NCBI GenBank assembly: GCA_009746045.1
Contig: RPFO01001075.1
Location: 622,501 to 665,000, forward strand
Length of the DNA: 42,500 nucleotides
Source: Mesostigma viride
Lineage: Eukaryota; Streptophyta; Mesostigmatophyceae; Mesostigmatales; Mesostigmataceae
Direction of reading: 5' to 3'
The notes below the pieces were generated by a model. The model saw only the letters and a list, made by a program, of their open reading frames with translations, made no database searches and was not told the DNA's origin. Position numbers and translations under genes: made by a program. Below, one piece after another: positions 1-10,840 of this stretch. Each line of letters starts with the position of its first letter. Positions within the stretch are counted from its first letter, which is position 1.

Positions 1-3000
1 ATGCGGTGGGCGTGATGCGGTGGGCATGATGCGGTGGGCGTGATGCGGTGGGCGTGATGCGGTGGGCGTGATGCGGTGGGCGTGATGCGGTGGGCATGAT
101 GCGGTGGGCGTGATGCGGTGGGCGTGATGCGGTGGGCGTGATGCGGTGGGCGTGATGCGGTGGGCATGATGCGGTGGGCGTGATGCGGTGGGCGTGATGC
201 GGTGGGCGTGATGCGGTGGGCGTGATGCGGTGGGCATGATGCGGTGGGCGTGATGCGATGGGCGTGATGCGGTGGGCGTGATGCGGTGGGCGTGATGCGG
301 TGGGCGTGATGGGCATGATGCGGTGGGCGTGATGCGGTGGGCGTGATGCGGTGGGCGTGATAGGCGTGATGCGGTGGGCGTGATGCGGTGGGCGTGATGC
401 GGTGGGCGTGATAGGCGTGATGCGGTGGGCGTGATGCGGTGGGCGTGATGGGCGTGATGCGGTGGGCATGATGGGCGTGATGCGGTGGGCGTGATGCGGT
501 GGGCGTGATGGGCGTGATGCGGTGGGCGTGATGCGGTGGGCGTGATACGGTGGGCGTGATGCGGTGGGCGTGATGCGGTGGGCGTGATGCGGTGGGCATG
601 ATGGGCGTGATGGGCGTGATGCGGTGGGCGTGATGCGGTGGGCGTGATAGGCGTGATGCGGTGGGCGTGATGCGGTGGGCGTGATGGGCGTGATGCGGTG
701 GGCATGATGCGGTGGGCGTGATGCGGTGGGCGTGATGCGGTGGGCGTGATGCGGTGGGCGTGATGCGGTGGGCATGATGCGGTGGGCGTGATGCGGTGGG
801 CGTGATGCGGTGGGCATGATGCGGTGGGCATGATGCGGTGGGCGTGATGCGGTGGGCGTGATGCGGTGGGCGTGATGCGGTGGGCGTGATGCGGTGGGCG
901 TGATGCGGTGGGCGTGATGCGGTGGGCGTGATGCGGTGGGCGTGATGCGGTGGGCGTGATGCGGTGGGCGTGATGCGGTGGGCGTGATGCGGTGGGCATG
1001 ATGCGGTGGGCGTGATGCGGTGGGCGTGATGCGGTGGGCGTGATGCGGTGGGCGTGATGCGGTGGGCGTGATGCGGTGGGCGTGATGCGGTGGGCGTGAT
1101 GCGGTGGGCGTGATGCGGTGGGCATGATGGGCGTGATGGGCGTGATGCGGTGGGCGTGATGCGGTGGGCGTGATGGCGTGATGCGGTGGGCGTGATGCGG
1201 TGGGCGTGATGCGGTGGGCGTGATGCGATGGGCGTGATGCGATGGGCATGATGCGGTGGGCGTGATGCGGTGGGCGTGATGCGGTGGGCGTGATGCGGTG
1301 GGCGTGATGCGGTGGGCGTGATGCGGTGGGCGTGATGCGGTGGGCATGATGCGGTGGGCGTGATGCGGTGGGCGTGATGCGGTGGGCGTGATGCGGTGGG
1401 CGTGATGCGGTGGGCGTGATGCGGTGGGCGTGATGCGGTGGGCGTGATGCGGTGGGCGTGATGCGGTGGGCGTGATGCGGTGGGCGTGATGCGGTGGGCG
1501 TGATGCGGTGGGCATGATGCGGTGGGCGTGATGGGCATGATGCGGTGGGCGTGATGCGGTGGGCGTGATGCGGTGGGCGTGATGCGGTGGGCGTGATGCG
1601 GTGGGCGTGATGCGGTGGGCGTGATGCGGTGGGCGTGATGCGGTGGGCGTGATGCGGTGGGCATGATGCGGTGGGCGTGATGCGGTGGGCGTGATGCGGT
1701 GGGCATGATGCGGTGGGCGTGATGCGGTGGGCGTGATGCGGTGGGCGTGATGCGGTGGGCGTGATGCGGTGGGTGTGATGCGGTGGGCGTGATGCGGTGG
1801 GCGTGATGCGGTGGGCGTGATGCGGTGGGCGTGATGCGGTGGGCATGATGCGGTGGGCGTGATGCGGTGGGCGTGATGCGATGGGCGTGATGCGGTGGGC
1901 GTGATGCGGTGGGCATGATGCGGTGGGCGTGATGCGGTGGGCGTGATGCGGTGGGCGTGATGCGGTGGGCGTGATGCGGTGGGCGTGATGCGGTGGGCGT
2001 GATGGGCGTGATGCGGTGGGCGTGATGCGATGGGCGTGATGCGGTGGGCGTGATGCGGTGGGCGTGATGCGGTGGGCGTGATGCGGTGGGCGTGATGCGG
2101 TGGGCGTGATGCGGTGGGCGTGATGCGGTGGGCGTGATGGGCGTGATGCGGTGGGCGTGATGCGGTGGGCGTGATGCGGTGGGCGTGATGCGGTGGGCGT
2201 GATGCGGTGGGCGTGATGCGGTGGGCATGATGCGGTGGGCGTGATGCGATGGGCGTGATGCGATGGGCGTGATGCGGTGGGCGTGATGCGGTGGGCGTGA
2301 TGCGGTGGGCATGATGCGGTGGGCATGATGCGGTGGGCGTGATGCGGTGGGCGTGATGCGGTGGGCGTGATGCGATGGGCATGATGCGGTGGGCGTGATG
2401 CGGTGGGCGTGATGCGGTGGGCGTGATGCGGTGGGCATGATGCGGTGGGCGTGATGCGGTGGGCGTGATGCGGTGGGCGTGATGCGGTGGGCGTGATGCG
2501 GTGGGCGTGATGCGGTGGGCGTGATGCGGTGGGCATGATGCGGTGGGCGTGATGCGATGGGCATGATGCGGTGGGAGTGATGCGGTGGGCATGATGCGGT
2601 GGGCGTGATGCGATGGGCGTGATGCGGTGGGCGTGATGCGGTGGGCATGATGCGGTGGGCATGATGCGGTGGGCGTGATGCGGTGGGCATGATGCGGTGG
2701 GCGTGATGCGATGGGCATGATGCGGTGGGCGTGATGCGGTGGGCGTGATGCGGTGGGCGTGATGCGGTGGGCGTGATGCGGTGGGCGTGATGCGGTGGGC
2801 GTGATGCGGTGGGCGTGATGCGATGGGCGTGATGCGATGGGCATGATGCGGTGGGCGTGATGCGGTGGGCGTGATGCGGTGGGCGTGATGCGGTGGGCGT
2901 GATGTGATGGGCGTGATGCGGTGGGCGTGATGCGGTGGGCGTGATGCGGTGGGCGTGATGCGGTGGGCGTGATGGGCGTGATGCGGTGGGCATGATGCGG

Positions 3001-6000
3001 TGGGCGTGATGCGGTGGGCGTGATGCGGTGGGCGTGATGCGGTGGGCGTGATGCGGTGGGCGTGATGCGGTGGGCGTGATGCGATGGGCGTGATGCGATG
3101 GGCATGATGCGGTGGGCGTGATGCGGTGGGCGTGATGCGGTGGGCGTGATGCGGTGGGCGTGATGCGGTGGGCGTGATGCGGTGGGCGTGATGCGATGGG
3201 CGTGATGCGGTGGGTATGATGCGGTGGGCGTGATGCGGTGGGCATGATGCGGTGGGCGTGATGCGGTGGGCGTGATGCGGTGGGCGTGATGCGGTGGGCA
3301 TGATGCGGTGGGCGTGATGCGGTGGGCATGATGCGGTGGGCATGATGCGGTGGGCGTGATGCGGTGGGCGTGATGCGGTGGGCGTGATGCGGTGGGCGTG
3401 ATGCGGTGGGCGTGATGCGGTGGGCGTGATGCGGTGGGCGTGATGGGCGTGATGCGGTGGGCGTGATGCGGTGGGCGTGATGCGATGGGCGTGATGCGGT
3501 GGGCGTGATGCGATGGGCGTGATGCGGTGGGCGTGATGCGGTGGGCATGATGCGGTGGGCGTGATGCGGTGGGCGTGATGCGGTGGGCGTGATGCGGTGG
3601 GCGTGATGCGGTGGGCGTGATGCGGTGGGCATGATGCGGTGGGCGTGATGCGGTGGGCGTGATGCGGTGGGCGTGATGCGGTGGGCGTGATGCGGTGGGC
3701 GTGATGCGGTGGGCGTGATGCGATGGGCGTGATGCGGTGGGCGTGATGCGATGGGCATGATGCGGTGGGAGTGATGCGGTGGGCGTGATGCGGTGGGCAT
3801 GATGCGGTGGGCGTGATGCGGTGGGCGTGATGCGGTGGGCATGATGCGGTGGGCGTGATGCGGTGGGCATGATGCGGTGGGCGTGATGCGATGGGCGTGA
3901 TGCGATGGGCATGATGCGGTGGGCGTGATGCGGTGGGCGTGATGGGCGTGATGCGGTGGGCGTGATGCGGTGGGCGTGATGCGGTGGGCGTGATGCGGTG
4001 GGCGTGATGCGGTGGGCGTGATGCGGTGGGCATGATGCGGTGGGCGTGATGCGGTGGGCGTGATGCGGTGGGCGTGATGCGGTGGGCGTGATGCGGTGGG
4101 CGTGATGCGGTGGGCATGATGCGGTGGGCGTGATGCGGTGGGCGTGATGCGGTGGGCGTGATGCGGTGGGCGTGATGCGGTGGGCGTGATGCGGTGGGCG
4201 TGATGCAATGGGCGTGATGCGGTGGGCGTGATGCGATGGGCATGATGCGGTGGGAGTGATGCGGTGGGCGTGATGCGGTGGGCATGATGCGGTGGGCGTG
4301 ATGCGGTGGGCGTGATGCGGTGGGCATGATGCGGTGGGCGTGATGCGGTGGGCATGATGCGGTGGGCGTGATGCGATGGGCGTGATGCGATGGGCATGAT
4401 GCGGTGGGCGTGATGCGGTGGGCGTGATGGGCGTGATGCGGTGGGCGTGATGCGATGGGCGTGATGCGATGGGCGTGATGCGGTGGGCGTGATGCGGTGG
4501 GCGTGATGCGGTGGGCATGATGCGGTGGGCATGATGCGGTGGGCGTGATGCGGTGGGCGTGATGCGGTGGGCGTGATGCGATGGGCATGATGCGGTGGGC
4601 GTGATGCGGTGGGCGTGATGCGGTGGGCGTGATGCGGTGGGCATGATGCGGTGGGCGTGATGCGGTGGGCGTGATGCGGTGGGCGTGATGCGGTGGGCGT
4701 GATGCGGTGGGCGTGATGCGGTGGGCGTGATGCGGTGGGCATGATGCGGTGGGCGTGATGCGATGGGCATGATGCGGTGGGAGTGATGCGGTGGGCATGA
4801 TGCGGTGGGCGTGATGCGATGGGCGTGATGCGGTGGGCGTGATGCGGTGGGCATGATGCGGTGGGCATGATGCGGTGGGCGTGATGCGGTGGGCATGATG
4901 CGGTGGGCGTGATGCGATGGGCATGATGCGGTGGGCGTGATGCGGTGGGCGTGATGCGGTGGGCGTGATGCGGTGGGCGTGATGCGGTGGGCGTGATGCG
5001 GTGGGCGTGATGCGGTGGGCGTGATGCGATGGGCGTGATGCGATGGGCATGATGCGGTGGGCGTGATGCGGTGGGCGTGATGCGGTGGGCGTGATGCGGT
5101 GGGCGTGATGTGATGGGCGTGATGCGGTGGGCGTGATGCGGTGGGCGTGATGCGGTGGGCGTGATGCGGTGGGCGTGATGGGCGTGATGCGGTGGGCATG
5201 ATGCGGTGGGCGTGATGCGGTGGGCGTGATGCGGTGGGCGTGATGCGGTGGGCGTGATGCGGTGGGCGTGATGCGGTGGGCGTGATGCGATGGGCGTGAT
5301 GCGATGGGCATGATGCGGTGGGCGTGATGCGGTGGGCGTGATGCGGTGGGCGTGATGCGGTGGGCGTGATGCGGTGGGCGTGATGCGGTGGGCGTGATGC
5401 GGTGGGCGTGATGCGGTGGGCGTGATGCGGTGGGCGTGATGCGGTGGGCATGATGCGGTGGGCGTGATGCGGTGGGCATGATGCGGTGGGCATGATGCGG
5501 TGGGCGTGATGCGGTGGGCGTGATGCGGTGGGCGTGATGCGGTGGGCGTGATGCGGTGGGCGTGATGCGGTGGGCGTGATGCGGTGGGCGTGATGCGATG
5601 GGCGTGATGCGGTGGGCGTGATGCGATGGGCATGATGCGGTGGGAGTGATGCGGTGGGCGTGATGCGGTGGGCGTGATGGGCGTGATGCGGTGGGCGTGA
5701 TGCGGTGGGCGTGATGCGGTGGGCGTGATGCGGTGGGCGTGATGCGGTGGGCGTGATGCGGTGGGCGTGATGCGGTGGGCGTGATGCGGTGGGCGTGATG
5801 CGGTGGGCATGATGCGGTGGGCGTGATGCGGTGGGCGTGATGCGGTGGGCGTGATGCGGTGGGCGTGATGCGGTGGGCGTGATGCGGTGGGCATGATGCG
5901 GTGGGCGTGATGCGGTGGGCGTGATGCGGTGGGCGTGATGCGGTGGGCGTGATGCGGTGGGCGTGATGCGGTGGGCGTGATGCGATGGGCGTGATGCGGT

Positions 6001-7935
6001 GGGCGTGATGCGATGGGCATGATGCGGTGGGAGTGATGCGGTGGGCGTGATGCGGTGGGCATGATGCGGTGGGCGTGATGCGGTGGGCGTGATGCGGTGG
6101 GCGTGATGGGCGTGATGCGGTGGGCGTGATGCGGTGGGCGTGATGCGGTGGGCATGATGCGGTGGGCATGATGCGGTGGGCGTGATGCGGTGGGCGTGAT
6201 GCGGTGGGCGTGATGCGATGGGCATGATGCGGTGGGCGTGATGCGGTGGGCGTGATGCGGTGGGCGTGATGCGGTGGGCATGATGCGGTGGGCGTGATGC
6301 GGTGGGCGTGATGCGGTGGGCGTGATGCGGTGGGCGTGATGCGGTGGGCGTGATGCGGTGGGCGTGATGCGGTGGGCATGATGCGGTGGGCGTGATGCGA
6401 TGGGCATGATGCGGTGGGAGTGATGCGGTGGGCATGATGCGGTGGGCGTGATGCGATGGGCGTGATGCGGTGGGCGTGATGCGGTGGGCATGATGCGGTG
6501 GGCATGATGCGGTGGGCGTGATGCGGTGGGCATGATGCGGTGGGCGTGATGCGATGGGCATGATGCGGTGGGCGTGATGCGGTGGGCGTGATGCGGTGGG
6601 CGTGATGCGGTGGGCGTGATGCGGTGGGCGTGATGCGGTGGGCGTGATGCGGTGGGCGTGATGCGATGGGCGTGATGCGATGGGCATGATGCGGTGGGCG
6701 TGATGCGGTGGGCGTGATGCGGTGGGCGTGATGCGGTGGGCGTGATGTGATGGGCGTGATGCGGTGGGCGTGATGCGGTGGGCGTGATGCGGTGGGCGTG
6801 ATGCGGTGGGCGTGATGGGCGTGATGCGGTGGGCATGATGCGGTGGGCGTGATGCGGTGGGCGTGATGCGGTGGGCGTGATGCGGTGGGCGTGATGCGGT
6901 GGGCGTGATGCGGTGGGCGTGATGCGATGGGCGTGATGCGATGGGCATGATGCGGTGGGCGTGATGCGGTGGGCGTGATGCGGTGGGCGTGATGCGGTGG
7001 GCGTGATGCGGTGGGCGTGATGCGGTGGGCGTGATGCGGTGGGCGTGATGCGGTGGGCGTGATGCGGTGGGCGTGATGCGGTGGGCATGATGCGGTGGGC
7101 GTGATGCGGTGGGCATGATGCGGTGGGCATGATGCGGTGGGCGTGATGCGGTGGGCGTGATGCGGTGGGCGTGATGCGGTGGGCGTGATGCGGTGGGCGT
7201 GATGCGGTGGGCGTGATGCGGTGGGCGTGATGCGATGGGCGTGATGCGGTGGGCGTGATGCGATGGGCATGATGCGGTGGGAGTGATGCGGTGGGCGTGA
7301 TGCGGTGGGCGTGATGGGCGTGATGCGGTGGGCGTGATGCGGTGGGCGTGATGCGGTGGGCGTGATGCGGTGGGCGTGATGCGGTGGGCGTGATGCGGTG
7401 GGCGTGATGCGGTGGGCGTGATGCGGTGGGCGTGATGCGGTGGGCATGATGCGGTGGGCGTGATGCGGTGGGCGTGATGCGGTGGGCGTGATGCGGTGGG
7501 CGTGATGCGGTGGGCGTGATGCGGTGGGCATGATGCGGTGGGCGTGATGCGGTGGGCGTGATGCGGTGGGCGTGATGCGGTGGGCGTGATGCGGTGGGCG
7601 TGATGCGGTGGGCGTGATGCGATGGGCGTGATGCGGTGGGCGTGATGCGATGGGCATGATGCGGTGGGAGTGATGCGGTGGGCGTGATGCGGTGGGCATG
7701 ATGCGGTGGGCGTGATGCGGTGGGCGTGATGCGGTGGGCATGATGCGGTGGGCGTGATGCGGTGGGCATGATGCGGTGGGCGTGATGCGATGGGCGTGAT
7801 GCGATGGGCATGATGCGGTGGGCGTGATGCGGTGGGCGTGATGGGCGTGATGCGGTGGGCGTGATGCGGTGGGCGTGATGCGGTGGGCGTGATGCGGTGG
7901 GCGTGATGCGGTGGGCGTGATGCGGTGGGCGTGAT
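1..7935. repeat. 14-bp satellite array (TGATGCGGTGGGCG)n
   Basis: An unbroken array of the 14-mer TGATGCGGTGGGCG begins at the first base and ends at about 7935, where it passes into unique sequence. Recurrent variants are GGGCA for GGGCG, GCGATGGG for GCGGTGGG, GGGAG for GGGCG, one GATGTGATGG class, and a shortened 9-bp unit (TGATGGGCG) that lacks GCGGT. The plus strand has TGA in every unit. The minus strand contains no TAA, TAG or TGA, so all three minus frames are open throughout. The variants recur in long-range order with a 1637-bp offset. The array continues past the left edge, so its total length is unknown. It lies immediately downstream of the second exon of the minus-strand SET gene and is best read as intronic or flanking satellite, not coding sequence. 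Confidence 0.97.
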
Positions 7936-8474
7936 GGGGTGACAGACGCCCATTGATGGCAACACCGCACAGTCAAGACTTTGTGTTGTGCGGCACATCC
8001 TCATGACGCGGCCGCCTCCACCGACAAGACTTTCCACAGCATACAGCTGAGGCCTAGCAACCACGTGCCTCCAACAACAACAAGTCTATGATACCGGTTG
8101 ACTGACAGCATCTTGCTTCAAATGACGCAATACAGGACATCACTGCAGCGCCTGTGTGCGCCCACATGGCTTATGCCTGCACGCGGCAAGCGGGGCGCAC
8201 CCATGGGCTCACCCATGGGCAAGCGTGTACGGCTGCATGCGTGCAGCTCCTGCATGGATGGCCTGCCAAGTTTTGCACTGCAAACCAGTTACAGGGGCAG
8301 GGGCAGAGTTGCTCCCCATTCACTACCAGACGCCTTGGGCCCCCCGACTCCCCTCACGCCATAACCATAGCACATGCGGTGTGTGTGTGTGTGCTGTGTG
8401 TGTGCTGTGTGTGTGTGCTGAGTGTGTGCTGTGTGTGTTTGTTTGTGTGTGTTGTGTGTGTTGCATGCGCTCAC
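7936..8474. other. Non-coding stretch between satellite and SET exon 2, with GT-rich microsatellite
   Basis: Presumed intron 2 of the minus-strand SET gene. It holds a GT-rich microsatellite at about 8379-8462 (CA-rich on the sense strand) close behind the exon 2 donor, then unremarkable sequence up to the satellite. I looked on the minus strand for a continuation of the SET domain and saw none. Confidence 0.6.
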
Positions 8475-9850
8475 CAGCTGCGGCGAGGCGGCCGAGAGGC
8501 AAATCTTCTGGGGCACGGAGAAGAGCACCTCACGCTCCTTGACGTCGCGCGCCGCCGCAAGGCCCAGCCCCATCTCGTTGGACGACACGCGCACGGCACC
8601 GCTGGTAAGCGCCCCGTTGTCCTGTGGCGGGCGCAAGCAGGGGGGGTGGGGGGGGGTGGGGGCATGAGGGGAGTACATGCATGGGGGAGGCAGAGATGAG
8701 CGTGAGTGGGGGAAATAGAGGCAGGCGGGACGGCGGCACACGTTTGCACGCGCAGCAAGCCATACTCGTGGCATCCGCCACGCCATACTCGTGGAATCCA
8801 ATAGGGACTAAGGTGGGACGCTTCAGTGCGCTTGTAGGGACATGACAGCGGTGGCGGATGGTGCGACGGGCTGCGTGGCAGCCGACGTCATGTCCCGTGC
8901 TGCCTCTGGCAATGGTGTAGGTACGGCTGGCACTGTCTTACGCAAGGGTTACAGCCAGTCATTGCCAGCGGATGGGAACGCCACGCCATACCGTGACCTG
9001 CCTGCGGTGCGTTGCTTGCATTCTCGTGCATGTGGCTGCTCGCCACTTCTGCACAACTGCAGGCTCCCCTGGTCATGGTAATGTGCCCAAACCCACTCCC
9101 ATGATAATGCGCCCAGACCTAGGCGTGCGTCAGCAGCAGGATGGCAGGACACGGGAGATAAGAAAGCCGCGGCTGCCTGCCACTCCGCCAATATTATCCT
9201 GCCCATCCACATGTCATCTTGTCTGCCCATTCAACCGTCTGCACAGGACAAGATTGCAACGCGTTTTGGAGCACGCCTCCGCTTGGTCAGTGTCGACAGA
9301 TAGAGGAAGAGTCCTCAGGGCTAAAATATTACTTATTAATTATTCTGTTATGACGAAAAACAGCGCACTTCTAGCGCGCCGCCAAAACGATATCATCTCG
9401 TCAACTTCTCTAAACTAGTAAAGATGACATACATACGGCAGGTATAATTTATACCGAAAACAGAATTCTGTTTAGCGATGCCCTCCAGTGCCTGCTGAAT
9501 GGCTAATACAAGTGGTTTCTTACCTCTAGCCACCTGGTTAGCCCTTCCGCTCTTGTCCAACTGGCCGTCTCTGCACTGGCTACAGAACAAACAATGGATT
9601 TTCTCGTGCTTGGCCGCCCTAGAGAGCGCAGTAAGAGATTGTCCACTTTCCTTTGCATCAGCACTGCCCTTTTGGCTATGAATGCCGTTGAAGGGGTCAG
9701 AGAAGACGCATGCCTAATCGACGACGCGCGGTAGGTGCAAGAACGTCTAGATGTTTCATGTATACCAGTTGAGCCGGCTACTGCACATGGATGTCGCAGA
9801 ACACTAGCAGCTTGCGAGGCCATCGCGTGGGGAAGGCTGCAGAGAGACAT
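8475..9850 (-). CDS. SET-domain protein-lysine methyltransferase (Rubisco LSMT-like), first two coding exons
   Basis: Partial gene. Exon 1 is 9524-9850 (109 codons, ATG at 9848-9850, donor GAG|GTAAGA). Exon 2 is 8475-8621 (49 codons, acceptor CAG at 8622-8624, donor CTG|GTGAGC). Both joins are phase 0, and splicing creates RWLEDNGALTSG. Exon 2 then carries GLGLAAARDVKEREVLFSVP, the glycine-rich opening motif of the SET domain in the Rubisco large-subunit methyltransferase / SETD family. Exon 1 is rich in Ser, Ala, Arg and Thr and poor in acidic residues from its start, as expected of a plastid transit peptide. This is inference from composition. Known members transfer methyl groups from S-adenosylmethionine to lysines of Rubisco, aldolase or other targets; the substrate here cannot be told. 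The rest of the SET domain and any substrate-binding domain are not visible and would lie beyond the satellite. Confidence 0.72.
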
Positions 9851-10840
9851 TGCCAGATGCCAACTTGCTTTGAGAATGCCGGCGAGGAGCTGAGAAATTA
9901 CAGGCTAACAGATTGTCTCAACAATTCAATGGCATCCCATCGAGTAATATGTCACGCTGCTGGCAATGTTACCATTTCTCTGAGCTAGCGACATGCATTG
10001 GCAGCCACAACTGATTTTCATAGCCACGGATCTTCAGGTTGTGCCATCCATTTTGCTACCAACTCCCTTGCGCTGTCTTTCGCCCAGTTGGCCTTCGTCC
10101 TGGTTGTACGGACGACGTCGCACTGCATAAGGCACCCGCCAGAATCGGGGCTTGTCCTGTTGCCACGTCATGTTGCACCAGACACCGCCACAGGCTTGGC
10201 ACAGGACTGTACAGGACTGACACAACTAGCCACGAAATGTACAATCAACATTACAATCAACATTTCAATGTATGTATGTACCAGGTATGTACCGGTATTC
10301 GTATCACCAGCAGTAACACTGGCTGCGGCACAACAGACTGAATTGGCCATGGCAGCAATAATAATATTGTGGACACCAGGATTGATTGAAAGCGAGACTT
10401 GCCATGGTTGATAACATCCTGATCGCCGACGAATTGCGAAGACTGAGCAGGCCATCACTTCAACATTTAAAGCAAGGCGCCCGCCGAATGATTTTTGAAG
10501 TCAGACTAGCATGCTGACTGTCGTGTACTCAGCAGCTGTCAATTTATCTAGCAACCACAGAAATTGCTGACGTCTTCACCTGTATTGCTAGAGATTTTTT
10601 TTCACAGGGGATGCCGTCAGAGCGTGCAGGAACATGACTTTGATATTATGGTGCTATTCGAATGGCTGCTATTCAAGCTTCAGGCTCGCGAGTATTAACT
10701 AGTCGCGTTACGCTTTCTCACATTGCCTCCGTGAAATTTTAATAGGTTGACGGACAACTAGGGAGCCTACCGATGGAACTTGCCTTGTTGAGAGGTCTAG
10801 TTTGAAAGCTGTTAGCACAATTGGCAGAGTACAGGGCGTC
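9851..10840. promoter_or_regulatory. Divergent intergenic interval between the SET and OCA1-like genes
   Basis: About 1 kb separates the two start codons, which point away from each other, so both promoters and 5' UTRs must lie here. It is AT-richer than the exons. I found no convincing TATA box or other element and no coding exon. Confidence 0.5.

Noticed and set aside
1-7935. CRISPR array or telomere
   Set aside because: Units are contiguous 14-mers with no unique spacers, and the motif is not a TTTAGGG/TTTTAGGG-type telomere repeat. The genomic context is eukaryotic.
8842-9418. Small overlapping ORFs on both strands between SET exons 1 and 2
   Set aside because: They lie within the 902-bp intron defined by matching phase-0 splice sites and show no family resemblance.
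10802-10840. Upstream start for the OCA1-like gene at 10802
   Set aside because: That codon is TTG. The first in-frame ATG is at 10841 with a good initiation context (GGCGTCATGGCT).
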